64,000 nucleotides of DNA from Aureimonas sp. AU12 (GTDB taxonomy: Bacteria; Pseudomonadota; Alphaproteobacteria; Rhizobiales; Rhizobiaceae): positions 156,129-220,128 of the forward strand of contig NZ_BBWH01000043.1 in NCBI RefSeq assembly GCF_001463705.1, given 5' to 3'. The position numbers were made by a program, and so were the translations under genes. Each line of letters begins with the position of its first letter. Positions within the stretch are counted from its first letter, which is position 1. The notes beneath the pieces are model-generated. The model worked only from the letters and a program-made list of their open reading frames with translations, searched no databases and was not told where the DNA came from. Shown here in pieces: positions 42,834-51,733 of this stretch.

Positions 42834-44455
42834 GGTTCGGGCCGGTCGCGGTGGAGAGTGCGATTGGGGCGATCCTCGCCCATGCGCAGAAGCTTCCGGA
42901 CGGACGCATCGCGAAGGGCACGCGGATCGGGCCGGCCGAGATCGAGCGGCTGCGTGCGGCGGACATCGCCTTAGTGGTAGCGGCCATGCTGGACGCGGGC
43001 GATGTCGGCGAGGACGAAGCCGCCGGGCAGATCGCCGAGGCGCTCGCGAGTTCGCGCATCGGCGCCGCGCCCGCCGCCACCGGCCGGGCCAACCTTTTCG
43101 CGGGCGAGAACGGGTTGTTCCTGCCCGATCGCGCAACGATCGACCGGCTCAACCGCCTCGACCCCGGCATCACGCTGGCGACGCTCGGCGAGTTCGCGCC
43201 GGTCGAAGCCGACCGGATGGTCGCCACCGTCAAGATCATTCCGCTGGCCGTTCCCGGCGCGGCGGTCGAGGCCGCGGTCGCGTTGCTGCGCGGGCGGCGG
43301 GCGCTGAAGCTGGCGCCATTTCGGGCGCGCGGAGTCGGGCTGGTGCAGACGGAGTTGCCAACCGTCAAGGCGAGCGTCCTCGACAAGACCCGTGACGCGC
43401 TGGCTTCGCGCCTCGAAAAGTCGGAGTCCTGGATCGAGCGAGAGGTGCGCTGCCATCACAGTGGGGAGCCACTGGCGCAAGCGCTTGTCGAGGCGGCCGC
43501 AGACGAGGATCTGACCATCGTCTTTGGAGCCTCGGCCGTGATCGACGCCGACGACGTCATTCCCGCCGCGATCCGGGCGGCGGGCGGTGACGTCGAGCAT
43601 CTCGGTATGCCGGTGGACCCCGGCAACCTGCTGCTGCTGGGGCGGATCGGAACGCGGATCGTGTTGGGCGCGCCAGGCTGCGCTCGCAGTCCGCGCGAGA
43701 ACGGTTTCGACTGGATTCTCAATCGCATCCTCGCCGATCTTCCTGTGACGCGTGAGGATGTGACGGGGTTGGGCGTAGGAGGATTGCTCATGGAAATTGC
43801 CTCTCGTCCGCAGCCGCGCGATGCTCCGGCGAATCCGGCTGCAGATCCCGCACCGCGCGTCGAGATCGTCGTGCTCGCGGCCGGCCGGTCGAGCCGCATG
43901 AACGGTCCGAACAAGCTTCTGGCGACCTTCGACGGGGTGCCGCTGATCCGCCGCTCCGTGGAGACGGCACTGGCCAGCCGCGCGGCACGGGTTCATGTGG
44001 TCACGGGCCATATGCGGGATGCCATCACCTCGGCGCTCGACGGGCTCGACGTCGGGCTCGTCGCCAATCCCGACTACGCCGATGGCCTGGCGACGTCGCT
44101 CAAGGCCGGCTTCGAGGCCGCAGCCGGGACCGCGGACGGGGTGCTGGTCCTCCTGGCGGACCAGCCCCTGCTGACGGCCGGCGATCTCGACCGGATGATC
44201 GCCGAGTTCCGCCCGTCAGGCGAAGGGGCGATCGTCCTGGCGGCCGACGGTGGGCGCCGAGCCAACCCCGTGATCCTGTCGAGCCGGTTTCGCGACGAGG
44301 TCGCGGGGTTGGCCGGCGACATCGGCGCGCGCAGCATCGTCCAGGCCCACCGCGATCTCGTGACGGCCGTCGAAATCGGTGCCGCGGCCTCGTTCGATGT
44401 CGATACGCCAGACCTCATGGCCCGGGCCGGCGGCATCCTGGCGTCGCCGCTCTAG
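42830..44455 (+). CDS. Fusion of MoeA-like molybdopterin-binding domain and MocA-type cytidylyltransferase
   Basis: 541 residues in two parts. Residues about 1-330 resemble the molybdopterin-binding domain of MoeA-type proteins (ARGVGLVQTELPTVKASVLDKT, GASAVIDADDVIPAAIRAAGG, GMPVDPGNLLLLG). Residues about 345-541 are a nucleotidyltransferase with LAAGRSSRMNGPNKL (349-363), LVANPDYADGLATSLKAG and LLADQPLL, as in MocA, which makes molybdopterin cytosine dinucleotide. That cofactor form is used by xanthine oxidase-family enzymes. It is last in the cox/xdhC-type cluster; its stop shares CTAG with the convergent DUF2256 gene. Confidence 0.9.
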   Translation: MRFGPVAVESAIGAILAHAQKLPDGRIAKGTRIGPAEIERLRAADIALVVAAMLDAGDVGEDEAAGQIAEALASSRIGAAPAATGRANLFAGENGLFLPDRATIDRLNRLDPGITLATLGEFAPVEADRMVATVKIIPLAVPGAAVEAAVALLRGRRALKLAPFRARGVGLVQTELPTVKASVLDKTRDALASRLEKSESWIEREVRCHHSGEPLAQALVEAAADEDLTIVFGASAVIDADDVIPAAIRAAGGDVEHLGMPVDPGNLLLLGRIGTRIVLGAPGCARSPRENGFDWILNRILADLPVTREDVTGLGVGGLLMEIASRPQPRDAPANPAADPAPRVEIVVLAAGRSSRMNGPNKLLATFDGVPLIRRSVETALASRAARVHVVTGHMRDAITSALDGLDVGLVANPDYADGLATSLKAGFEAAAGTADGVLVLLADQPLLTAGDLDRMIAEFRPSGEGAIVLAADGGRRANPVILSSRFRDEVAGLAGDIGARSIVQAHRDLVTAVEIGAAASFDVDTPDLMARAGGILASPL

Positions 44456-44640
44456 GTGTTGCCGGCCGGCGTGACGCTGGCTGCGCCCTGACGCTCGCGC
44501 TTGGCCTCCGCACGGCAGCGATCTGAACAGTAGAGGACCTTGTCCCAGTGCCGCGCCCAGGCCTTGCGCCACGTCATCGGCCGACGGCAGTGCGCGCAGG
44601 GTTTGGTGGGCAGGTCCGACTTCGATCGCATCTTCGCCAT
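44452..44640 (-). CDS. DUF2256 small zinc-finger protein
   Basis: 62 residues. Four cysteines C15-x2-C18 and C38-x3-C42 (KPCAHCRRP, LYCSDRCRAEAKRER) are characteristic of DUF2256, probably a zinc knuckle; TWRKAWARHWDKV lies between. Function unknown; often encoded near the FeS-BCP photolyase genes, as it is here (850 bp away). ATG 44640. Its stop TAG and that of the convergent gene occupy the same CTAG (44452-44455). Confidence 0.88.
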   Translation of the reverse strand: MAKMRSKSDLPTKPCAHCRRPMTWRKAWARHWDKVLYCSDRCRAEAKRERQGAASVTPAGNT

Positions 44641-44762
44641 GGCGGCGCAGATAGGGCCGCCTCCGCCGTCCAGCCAGCGCGCCGGCTGCGCCCGCCCGCC
44701 GCACTTGAAGCCGCGACCGGATGGCGCATCTCATGCGGTCAATGGCTGAGGAGACAGACCGC

Positions 44763-45485
44763 GTGCGTTACATCGTGCTGGGAGCATCGGGCGGAATAGG
44801 CGAAGCGACGGCGCGCCGGCTTCGGAAAGCAGGCCACGACGTCGTGCTGACCGGGCGCGATCCCGGCGCCATCGAGGCGCTGGCTTCGGAACTCGGCGGT
44901 GAGGCCGTCCGGCTCGATGTCGAGAGCGGCGAGGGATGGGACAAGCTGGCCTCGGTGGCCGGTCCGTCGCTCGACGGGCTCGTCTACGCTGCCGGAACGA
45001 TCAACCTGAAGCCCTTCACGAGACTGTCCGACGACGATTTCCTGCGCGACTTCCGCATCAATGCGCTGGGAGCGGCGAGTGCCGTTCGCCATTGCCTGCC
45101 GGCATTGCAGGCGAGCGAGGCCGCGTCGATCGTCTTGTTCTCGACTGTTGCGGTCGATCAGGGCTTTCCCGCCCACGCCTCGATTGCCATGGCCAAGGGC
45201 GCGGTGGTCGGGCTGATGCGCTCGTTGTCGGCCGAGCTCGCGCCGCGCATCCGCGTTAATGCCATCGCGCCGTCGCTAGTGGATACGCCGCTCGGGCGCA
45301 CCGTCGCCGGCAACGAGAAAATGGTCGAGGCCGTCGCCAAGCTGCACCCGATCCCGCGCCTCGGGCATGCCGACGAGATCGCGGCGCTCGCCTGTTTCCT
45401 GCTGTCGCCGGACGCCGGCTGGATCACCGGGCAGACGATCGGCGTCGACGGCGGGCGTTCGACCCTTCGCACCGGTCGGGGCTGA
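44763..45485 (+). CDS. SDR-family protein lacking the catalytic tyrosine
   Basis: 240 residues, short-chain dehydrogenase fold. The cofactor loop GASGGIGEA (7-15), YAAGTI (NAG-like, 75-80), N100 and S127 are present, but the YxxxK position reads I141-AMA-K145 and no tyrosine occurs in that segment. The end ITGQTIGVDGG is intact. It may bind NAD(P) without acting as a normal dehydrogenase, or use another acid. GTG 44763 is chosen for GAGGAGA upstream; ATG codons at 44721, 44733 and 44742 would add 7-14 residues. Ends 5 bp before the photolyase gene, so they are likely cotranscribed. Confidence 0.85.
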   Translation: MRYIVLGASGGIGEATARRLRKAGHDVVLTGRDPGAIEALASELGGEAVRLDVESGEGWDKLASVAGPSLDGLVYAAGTINLKPFTRLSDDDFLRDFRINALGAASAVRHCLPALQASEAASIVLFSTVAVDQGFPAHASIAMAKGAVVGLMRSLSAELAPRIRVNAIAPSLVDTPLGRTVAGNEKMVEAVAKLHPIPRLGHADEIAALACFLLSPDAGWITGQTIGVDGGRSTLRTGRG

Positions 45486-45490
45486 CGCGC

Positions 45491-47029
45491 TTGCCGAAGC
45501 TTCGTTTCGTTCTGGGAGACCAGCTCAGCACGGCCCTGTCGTCTCTGCGCGACATCGAGTCCGGCGACATCGTTCTCATGGCGGAGGTCGGGGACGAGGC
45601 GACCTATGTGCGCCACCACCAGCGCAAGATCGCCTTCCTCTTCTCGGCCATGCGCCACTTTGCCGAAGACCTCGCGAAGACAGGCGCTTGCGTCGATTAC
45701 ATCAAGCTTGACGATAGCGACAACAGCGGTAGCTTCACCGGCGAACTGGAGCGTGCGCTCGCCCGTCATGACATCGACGGCATCGTCGTGACCGAAGCCG
45801 GCGAATGGCGCGTGATGGAGATGATCCGGGGCTGGTCGAGGCAGTTCGATCTGCCGGTCGAGATCCGAGCGGACGACCGCTTCCTCTGCACCCACGATGA
45901 ATTCGCGGCGTGGGCGGGGCGTACGAAGACCCTGCGCATGGAGTATTTCTATCGCGAGATGCGCCGGCGCACCGGCTACCTGATGGCGGGACCGGACGAA
46001 CCCGCGGAGGGGCGCTGGAATTTCGATGCCGAGAACCGCGAGGCGCTGCCGCCGCGACTGGAGGCGCCCGAGCGCCCGAACTATCCGCCGGATGCCGTGA
46101 CGCAGGAGGCGCTCGATCTCGTCCGCTCCCGCTTCGGCAATCATTTCGGCAGTCTCGAAGACTTCGACTACCCGGTGACGCGCGAGCAGGCGCTGCACTA
46201 TCTCGGCTGGTTCGTCGCCGAAGCGCTCCCAAAGTTCGGCACCTATCAGGATGCGATGCGGCAGGGGCAGCCGCTCCTCTTCCACTCGCATCTGTCAGGC
46301 CTCATCAACTGCGGGCTGCTCGATCCCCGCGAATGCTGCGAGGCGGCGGAGGCCGCGTTTCACGAGGGCGAGGCGCCGATCAACGCGGTGGAAGGATTCA
46401 TCCGGCAGATCATCGGCTGGCGCGAGTTCATCCGCGGCGTCTACTGGCGCGAGATGCCCGGCTATGGCGAGCGCAACGCGCTGGACGCCAGGCGCCCGCT
46501 GCCGGACTTCTTCTGGACCGGCGAGATCGATCTCAACTGCCTGAAGCAGTCGATCGAAGAGACGCGGGCCAACGCCTACGCGCATCATATCCAGCGGCTG
46601 ATGGTGCTCGGAAACTTCTGCCTGCTCGCCGGTTTCGATCCGCGCGAGGTGCAGGAATGGTATCTCGTCGTCTATCACGACGCCTACGAATGGGTGGAGA
46701 TGCCGAACGTCGTCGGCATGATCCTCTACGCCGATGAAGGGCTGTTCGCCTCCAAGCCCTACGCGGCATCGGGCAACTACATCAACAAGATGTCCGACTA
46801 TTGCGGATCTTGTGCCTACAACGTGAAGAAGCGGGAGGGCGAAGGTGCCTGTCCGTTCAACTACCTCTACTGGGATTTCGTGGCCCGCAACCGGCGGCAT
46901 CTCGCCCGCAATCCGAGAACGAGCCGAACGGTGGCGACGCTCGACCGGATGTCGGAGGCGAAGGTCGCGACCGCCCGGGCCGATACGAGGCGGTTTCTCG
47001 ATGGGCTCACCTCCGGTGGCGACTATTGA
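45491..47029 (+). CDS. phrB: FeS-BCP-type (6-4) photolyase / cryptochrome
   Basis: 512 residues. Iron-sulfur bacterial photolyases repair (6-4) photoproducts with FAD, a ribolumazine antenna and a [4Fe-4S] cluster. N-terminal LRFVLGDQLSTALSSLRD starts the antenna domain. The cluster cysteines are C350 (LNCLKQS), C438 and C441 (DYCGSCAY) and C454 (GACPFNY), the same numbers as I recall for Agrobacterium PhrB, which supports TTG 45491 as the start. FAD-domain pieces: EGFIRQIIGWREFIRG and YLVVYHDAYEWVEMPNVVGM. No ATG fits. Follows an SDR gene after 5 bp. Confidence 0.93.
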   Translation: MPKLRFVLGDQLSTALSSLRDIESGDIVLMAEVGDEATYVRHHQRKIAFLFSAMRHFAEDLAKTGACVDYIKLDDSDNSGSFTGELERALARHDIDGIVVTEAGEWRVMEMIRGWSRQFDLPVEIRADDRFLCTHDEFAAWAGRTKTLRMEYFYREMRRRTGYLMAGPDEPAEGRWNFDAENREALPPRLEAPERPNYPPDAVTQEALDLVRSRFGNHFGSLEDFDYPVTREQALHYLGWFVAEALPKFGTYQDAMRQGQPLLFHSHLSGLINCGLLDPRECCEAAEAAFHEGEAPINAVEGFIRQIIGWREFIRGVYWREMPGYGERNALDARRPLPDFFWTGEIDLNCLKQSIEETRANAYAHHIQRLMVLGNFCLLAGFDPREVQEWYLVVYHDAYEWVEMPNVVGMILYADEGLFASKPYAASGNYINKMSDYCGSCAYNVKKREGEGACPFNYLYWDFVARNRRHLARNPRTSRTVATLDRMSEAKVATARADTRRFLDGLTSGGDY

Positions 47030-47065
47030 GGCATGCACGGAAACCAGGCGGATAGCGTTTTCGGC

Positions 47066-47084
47066 GTTAGGATCCGGTTAACCA
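47066..47084 (+). promoter_or_regulatory. CtrA-like site upstream of usg
   Basis: TTAG-GATCCGG-TTAA followed by CCAT. It matches the CtrA consensus TTAA-N7-TTAACCAT except for one base. It lies 60 bases before the usg start codon. Confidence 0.4.
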
Positions 47085-47143
47085 TTCGGGTGCAGGCTGA
47101 GGGTCAGGCCGAGTGGTTCGGCTCGCTCAGGACAGGAGCCGAC

Positions 47144-47428
47144 ATGCCTTCCGCACGCGTTTCCGACCCGCAGTTCCAGAAGATGCTTTCGGGCTACGGC
47201 GTGACATTCGCCGAGATCCTCTACCGCATGCCCGACCACCCCAGCTTCCTGCAGACCTTCTCCTGGCAGTTCGACGACATCGCTCCGCAATATCCGCGCC
47301 TCAAGCGCTTTCTCGACCATTGGGAGCGGGAAGTGGAGGCGCGGATCCATTCGGTGCGCGTGATGCATCGCGGCCTGATCAAGCCGCAGGAAGTGCGCTT
47401 CGTCAAAGAGGTCGGCTACCTCAACTGA
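47144..47428 (+). CDS. Usg-family protein
   Basis: 94 residues. The alphaproteobacterial Usg family (once linked to the tryptophan/phosphoribosylanthranilate isomerase region in Caulobacter) is recognised by LSGYGVTFAEILYRMPDHPSFLQTFSWQ and YPRLKRFLDHWEREVEARIHSVRV. Function unknown; soluble and probably helical. ATG 47144 with AGGAG six bases upstream. A CtrA-like box precedes it, and it converges on radC after 15 bp. Confidence 0.9.
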   Translation: MPSARVSDPQFQKMLSGYGVTFAEILYRMPDHPSFLQTFSWQFDDIAPQYPRLKRFLDHWEREVEARIHSVRVMHRGLIKPQEVRFVKEVGYLN

Positions 47429-47443
47429 GGTCGCCGACGTCGG

Positions 47444-48241
47444 TCAAATCAGTCGCAGGCCCTTGAAGCTCGTGTGTCCGTTGCGACCGATGATGATGTG
47501 GTCGTGGACGGAAATGCCGAGCGGCCGCGCGCTATCGATGATCGTCTGCGTCATCTCGATATCGGCCCGCGACGGGGCGGGGTCGCCCGAGGGATGGTTG
47601 TGGACGAGGATCACCGCGGTCGCCGAGAGTTCGAGCGCGCGACGGATGATTTCCCGGGGGTAGACGGGCGTGTGATCGACCGTGCCGGTCTGCTGCACCT
47701 CGTCGGCGATGAGCGCATTGCGCTTGTCCAGGAACAGCACGCGAAACTGCTCGCGCGGCTCATGCGCCATGACCGTGTGGCAGTATTCGATGACGGCAGA
47801 CCACGAGGACAGAACCTCGCGCGAGCGGATCGCCGAGCGGATCGAGCGCTGGTGGACGGCCGCGACGATGTGGAAGTCGAGCGCCGTCGAGGGGCCGACG
47901 CCGTCGACCTCGCGCAAGAGATGCAGGGGCGCGTTGATGACGTCCGCCATGGTGCCGAACCGCTTGAGGAGCGCCTTGGCGACCGGCTTCACGTCGCGGC
48001 GGGGAATCGTTCGAAACAGCAGAAGCTCGAGCAGTTCGTAGTCCGCGAGCGCGAGCGAACCGGCCTCGGCGAAGCGGTCTCGAAGCCGGTCGCGGTGCCC
48101 ATCCTCGTGCTTTGGCATCGCCTTGGCCCTTGCATCCCTGGAGGGACGGAGGGCCGGCAGGACCGGCGAGACGGGAAGGGCGTCGCCGAGGAGAGAGAGC
48201 GAGGCCTCGTTCAGCCCGGTGGTTTTCTCGCCCATCGACAT
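47444..48241 (-). CDS. radC: RadC/JAB-domain protein
   Basis: 265 residues. N-terminal helix-hairpin-helix part ([23 protein letters not shown] ... [18 protein letters not shown]) and a C-terminal JAB/MPN domain with the metal motif [14 protein letters not shown]. Once called a DNA repair protein, its true activity is unresolved. The first 45 residues before the core are poorly conserved. ATG 48241 is used; the frame is open further upstream but would overlap map. It follows map after 4 bp. Confidence 0.92.
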   Translation of the reverse strand: MSMGEKTTGLNEASLSLLGDALPVSPVLPALRPSRDARAKAMPKHEDGHRDRLRDRFAEAGSLALADYELLELLLFRTIPRRDVKPVAKALLKRFGTMADVINAPLHLLREVDGVGPSTALDFHIVAAVHQRSIRSAIRSREVLSSWSAVIEYCHTVMAHEPREQFRVLFLDKRNALIADEVQQTGTVDHTPVYPREIIRRALELSATAVILVHNHPSGDPAPSRADIEMTQTIIDSARPLGISVHDHIIIGRNGHTSFKGLRLI

Positions 48242-48245
48242 GACC

Positions 48246-49097
48246 TCAGGCTCCGAGGGCGGTCCAGGTTTCGGCGGAGAAGCCGGGCATGTCGTAGCCG
48301 CCGGGCGAGAGCGTGAAGACCTCGCAGCCGCCTTCCGTGACACCCACCGTATGTTCGTATTGCGCCGAGAGCGAGCGATCGCGCGTCACCGCCGTCCAGC
48401 CGTCCGCGAGCACCTTCACATGCGGGCGGCCGATGTTGATCATCGGCTCGATCGTGAAGATCATGCCCGGGCGCATCTCGACGCCTTCGCCGCGACGCCC
48501 GTAGTGGAGGATGTTCGGCGCGTCGTGGAACAGCTTGCCCACGCCGTGGCCGCAGAAGTCGCGCACCACCGAGCAGCGCTCTCCTTCGGCACAATCCTGG
48601 ATCGCGGCGCCGATGTCGCCGACATGACCGCCGGGCTTCACCTCGGATATACCGAGGAGCAGCGACTTGTAGGTGATCTCGCACAGGCGCTCGGCCGCGC
48701 GCTTGATCTTGCCGACCGGATACATGCGCGAGGAGTCGCCGTAGTATCCGTCGAGCACGAGCGTCACGTCGATATTGACGATGTCACCCTCGCGCAGCGG
48801 CTTGTCGTTGGGGATACCGTGGCACACGACGTGATTGATCGAGGTGCAGACGCTCTTCATGTAGCCGCGATAGTTCAGCGTCGCCGGGAGGGCGCCGGAA
48901 TCCATCGCGAATTCGAACACGTGGCGGTCGATCGCCTCTGTGGTCACGCCGGGAACGATCATGGTCGCGAGCTGATCGAGGCAGGTCGCCGTCAGCTGGC
49001 AGGCCCGGCGCATGCCCTCGAAGGCCGCCTCGTCATAGAGGCGGATCGAGCCCGTGTTGCGCAGCGGATTGGCTTCGGCTTCGAGGTAGATCGTCAT
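48246..49097 (-). CDS. map: Methionine aminopeptidase, type I
   Basis: 283 residues. Removes the initiator methionine. Metal ligands are visible: [14 protein letters not shown] (two Asp), [10 protein letters not shown] (His), FTIEPM (Glu) and QYEHTVGV (Glu). [10 protein letters not shown] carries the substrate histidine. ATG 49097 begins [10 protein letters not shown]; a frame extension of 20 codons upstream has no homology. Map-radC is a common order in Rhizobiales. Confidence 0.96.
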   Translation of the reverse strand: MTIYLEAEANPLRNTGSIRLYDEAAFEGMRRACQLTATCLDQLATMIVPGVTTEAIDRHVFEFAMDSGALPATLNYRGYMKSVCTSINHVVCHGIPNDKPLREGDIVNIDVTLVLDGYYGDSSRMYPVGKIKRAAERLCEITYKSLLLGISEVKPGGHVGDIGAAIQDCAEGERCSVVRDFCGHGVGKLFHDAPNILHYGRRGEGVEMRPGMIFTIEPMINIGRPHVKVLADGWTAVTRDRSLSAQYEHTVGVTEGGCEVFTLSPGGYDMPGFSAETWTALGA

Positions 49098-49195
49098 CGC
49101 GGGAACGGGCGCTTCCTGATCGGTTCGTGCAGGGCAGGTGTCATCGTGATGTCGCACCGAATGCCAGCGTCTTCAACCCCTTGCCGCCGCCGGGA

Positions 49196-51028
49196 TCAGT
49201 TGCGCACGTAGCTGCCCGGCGCATCCTCGATCGGCGACAGGGACCCGCCGCCGGGTTCGCGGGCCGGCACCTGCTCGCCCGACTGCGTCTCGATCCAGCT
49301 CTGCCAGTGCGGCCACCAAGAGCCCTTCGTTTCCTCGGCCTGCGTCCACCACGTCTCGAAGCTGAGGTCGCCGGACGGTGGCGCGCCCGTCCAGAACTGG
49401 TACTTGCCGCGCGAGGGCGGATTGACGACGCCGGCGATATGGCCGGACCCGGACACGACATAGGTGACGTCCGAGCCGAAGGCGCGGCTGCCCTCGTAGA
49501 CGCTGAGGGCCGGGGCGATGTGATCCTCGCGCGTCGCGAGATTGTAGATGGGGATCGTGACCTCGGAGAGATCGAGCCTGGACCCGCCGATCTCCATCCG
49601 CCCGCGCGACAGCCGGTTTTCGAGATAGCAGTTGCGCAGGTAGAACAGGTGGTTGGCCTTCGCCATGCGGGTGGCGTCGGCATTCCAGAACAGGAGGTCG
49701 AAGGGCAGCGGCTCCTTGCCCTTCAGGTAGTTGTTGACGAAATAGGGCCAGATCAGGTCGCCCGAGCGCAGAAGGTTGAAGGCCGTCGCCATGCGCGTGC
49801 CTTCAAGATAGCCGCGATCCATGGCCTTCTCGATCTCGTCGAGCTGGCCCTCGTCGACGAAGACCTTCAGGTCGCCGGCGTGCTTGAAGTCGATCTGCGT
49901 GGTGAGGAAGGTGGCCGAGCGGATGCGCTCGTCGCCGCGCTGCTTCAGATAGGAAAGCGAAGCGGCCAGAAGCGTGCCCCCGACGCAATAGCCGATGGCG
50001 TTGACGTCGCGCTCGCCGGTCGCCGCCTCGATCATGTCGAGCCCGAAGACGATGCCCTCGTCGATATAGTCCTGCCAGTTCTTGTCGGCGTGGCGCGCTT
50101 CGGGATTGATCCAGGAGATCACGAACACGGTGTGGCCCTGCTCGACCATCCAGCGGATCATCGATTTCTCGGGGTTCAGATCGAGAATGTAGAAGCGATT
50201 GATCCAGGGCGGCGAGATGAGGATCGGCCGCTTGAAGACGGTCTCGGTTGCCGGCGCATACTGGATGATCTGGCAGAGATCGTTCTGTGCCACGATCTTG
50301 CCGGGCGTCAGCGCGAGGTTCTTGCCGAGGGCGAACTGCGAGGCGTCGGACTGGCGCAGCTTCAGCGTGCCGGCACCCTTCATCATGTCCTCAGCGAACA
50401 TCTTCATGCCGCGCACGAGGTTCTCGCCGTTCTGCTCCACGGTCTCGCGGTAGAGCTCGGGATTGGTGAGCACGAAGTTGGAAGGCGACAGCGCGTTCGT
50501 CAGCTGCTTGACGTAGAAGGCGGCCTTCTGGCGCGTGTGGGGGTCGAGGCCGTCGGCCCGGTCGACCATCTGCTGCGCCCAGTCGGAGGTCAGCACATAG
50601 GCTTCGCGCAGGAAGCCGAAGAAGAGGTTCTTCGTCCACTCCTCATGCGTGAAACGCTTGTCGGACGGCATCGAGGGTGCCGGCGAAGCGCCGTCAGCCG
50701 CTTGGCCGGACATGCGGCGGATCGAGTTGCTCCAGATGCCGAAGAAGCCCGCCATGAGCGTCGTCTGTGCTTCGAGCGCCCGCGTCGGATCGGTCAGCCA
50801 GTACTCGCCGACCTTCGACAGGGTGGAGACGACGTCGCCGTAGCTGACCGGTCCGTCCTGCACTTCGCCGCGCTCGCGCGGCTCCACCCAGGCGGACGCG
50901 GCCTTGCCCAGATGCTCGAGCATGTGCGCCATATTGCGCGTGAACGCTTCCGGGTCTCGGACGGCATAGTCGGAAAACGGCGGAGCGCCGCCGGATTCGT
51001 CGGCGGAACGGGTCTGGGATTCGGTCAT
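49196..51028 (-). CDS. phaC: Class I poly(3-hydroxyalkanoate) synthase
   Basis: 610 residues. Polymerises (R)-3-hydroxyacyl-CoA to PHA storage granules. The catalytic nucleophile is C348 in GYCVGGT, the Asp is in REDHIAP and the His in GSGHIAGVVNPP. PWINRFYILDLNPEKS and SWINPEARH are class I hallmarks. ATG 51028 has AGGAGGAG with proper spacing; ATG 51034 would lie only two bases after it. No phasin, phaR, phaA or phaB gene is adjacent. Divergent from a small lipoprotein gene. Confidence 0.96.
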   Translation of the reverse strand: MTESQTRSADESGGAPPFSDYAVRDPEAFTRNMAHMLEHLGKAASAWVEPRERGEVQDGPVSYGDVVSTLSKVGEYWLTDPTRALEAQTTLMAGFFGIWSNSIRRMSGQAADGASPAPSMPSDKRFTHEEWTKNLFFGFLREAYVLTSDWAQQMVDRADGLDPHTRQKAAFYVKQLTNALSPSNFVLTNPELYRETVEQNGENLVRGMKMFAEDMMKGAGTLKLRQSDASQFALGKNLALTPGKIVAQNDLCQIIQYAPATETVFKRPILISPPWINRFYILDLNPEKSMIRWMVEQGHTVFVISWINPEARHADKNWQDYIDEGIVFGLDMIEAATGERDVNAIGYCVGGTLLAASLSYLKQRGDERIRSATFLTTQIDFKHAGDLKVFVDEGQLDEIEKAMDRGYLEGTRMATAFNLLRSGDLIWPYFVNNYLKGKEPLPFDLLFWNADATRMAKANHLFYLRNCYLENRLSRGRMEIGGSRLDLSEVTIPIYNLATREDHIAPALSVYEGSRAFGSDVTYVVSGSGHIAGVVNPPSRGKYQFWTGAPPSGDLSFETWWTQAEETKGSWWPHWQSWIETQSGEQVPAREPGGGSLSPIEDAPGSYVRN

Positions 51029-51204
51029 GGCCATCTCCTCCTGTCGCCTAGAAAGCACGAAACGGCGAGACAGTTCAGGTCTCGGCCGCCAATAAGATCC
51101 GACTTTCGTCGCGGCACCGCAGCATCGGCCGATCTGCCTGTTTTCGATTTGAAAGGAACCGCGTATCCGATAAGAGAAAGCGGTTTCGGGAAGGTTCGGC
51201 AGCG

Positions 51205-51609
51205 ATGGCATTACACACGGTTCGAATGGCGGCGGTGCTCGTTGCGCTCGGCGTGCCGCTGTCCGGCTGCCAGGCGTTCCTGCCGCGCGACGACGCCCCC
51301 CGCATTCTGCCGCCTCTGGCCGCCGCCCCGGATTCCGGTCCGTCGGCGCAGCGCCGGGACGCGAACGGCTATCCGATCATCGGTGCCATGCCCAAGGCTG
51401 CGACGACACAGGTGAGCGATGCCGACGTCGAGGCGACACGCCAACGATTCGCCAATATCGGCGCCCGCGCCTCCGGTTCGTCCAACGCGGCCTATCTTCA
51501 GCGCGTGCAGGAAATGCAGGGCGTGGCGGCGGCGCAGCAGCGCGAGGCCGCCGCGGCACTGGCGCCTGCGCCCGCGGACGAGGCTGCCGCCACCAGCCGG
51601 GCGCAATAG
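51205..51609 (+). CDS. Small putative lipoprotein
   Basis: 134 residues, family not recognised. Hydrophobic 8-18 and lipobox LSGC (C22). The mature part is Ala/Pro-rich with a charged middle (DADVEATRQRFANIGARASG) and a coiled, alanine-rich end (AAYLQRVQEMQGVAAAQQREAAAAL). Probably periplasmic. AAGG lies upstream of ATG 51205. It precedes the aminotransferase by 124 bp and is divergent from phaC. Confidence 0.75.
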   Translation: MALHTVRMAAVLVALGVPLSGCQAFLPRDDAPRILPPLAAAPDSGPSAQRRDANGYPIIGAMPKAATTQVSDADVEATRQRFANIGARASGSSNAAYLQRVQEMQGVAAAQQREAAAALAPAPADEAAATSRAQ

Positions 51610-51733
51610 AGCGCCGCCGGCCCCGGGAGGGGTCGATGCGCCCGGACCGAGCGACGTTCTTCGAGAGCCACGGGGTGGGCCGGCCGAGAGCCGCGCCGCC
51701 GACATGTTCGCCGCGATTCGAAAGCCATCCGCC

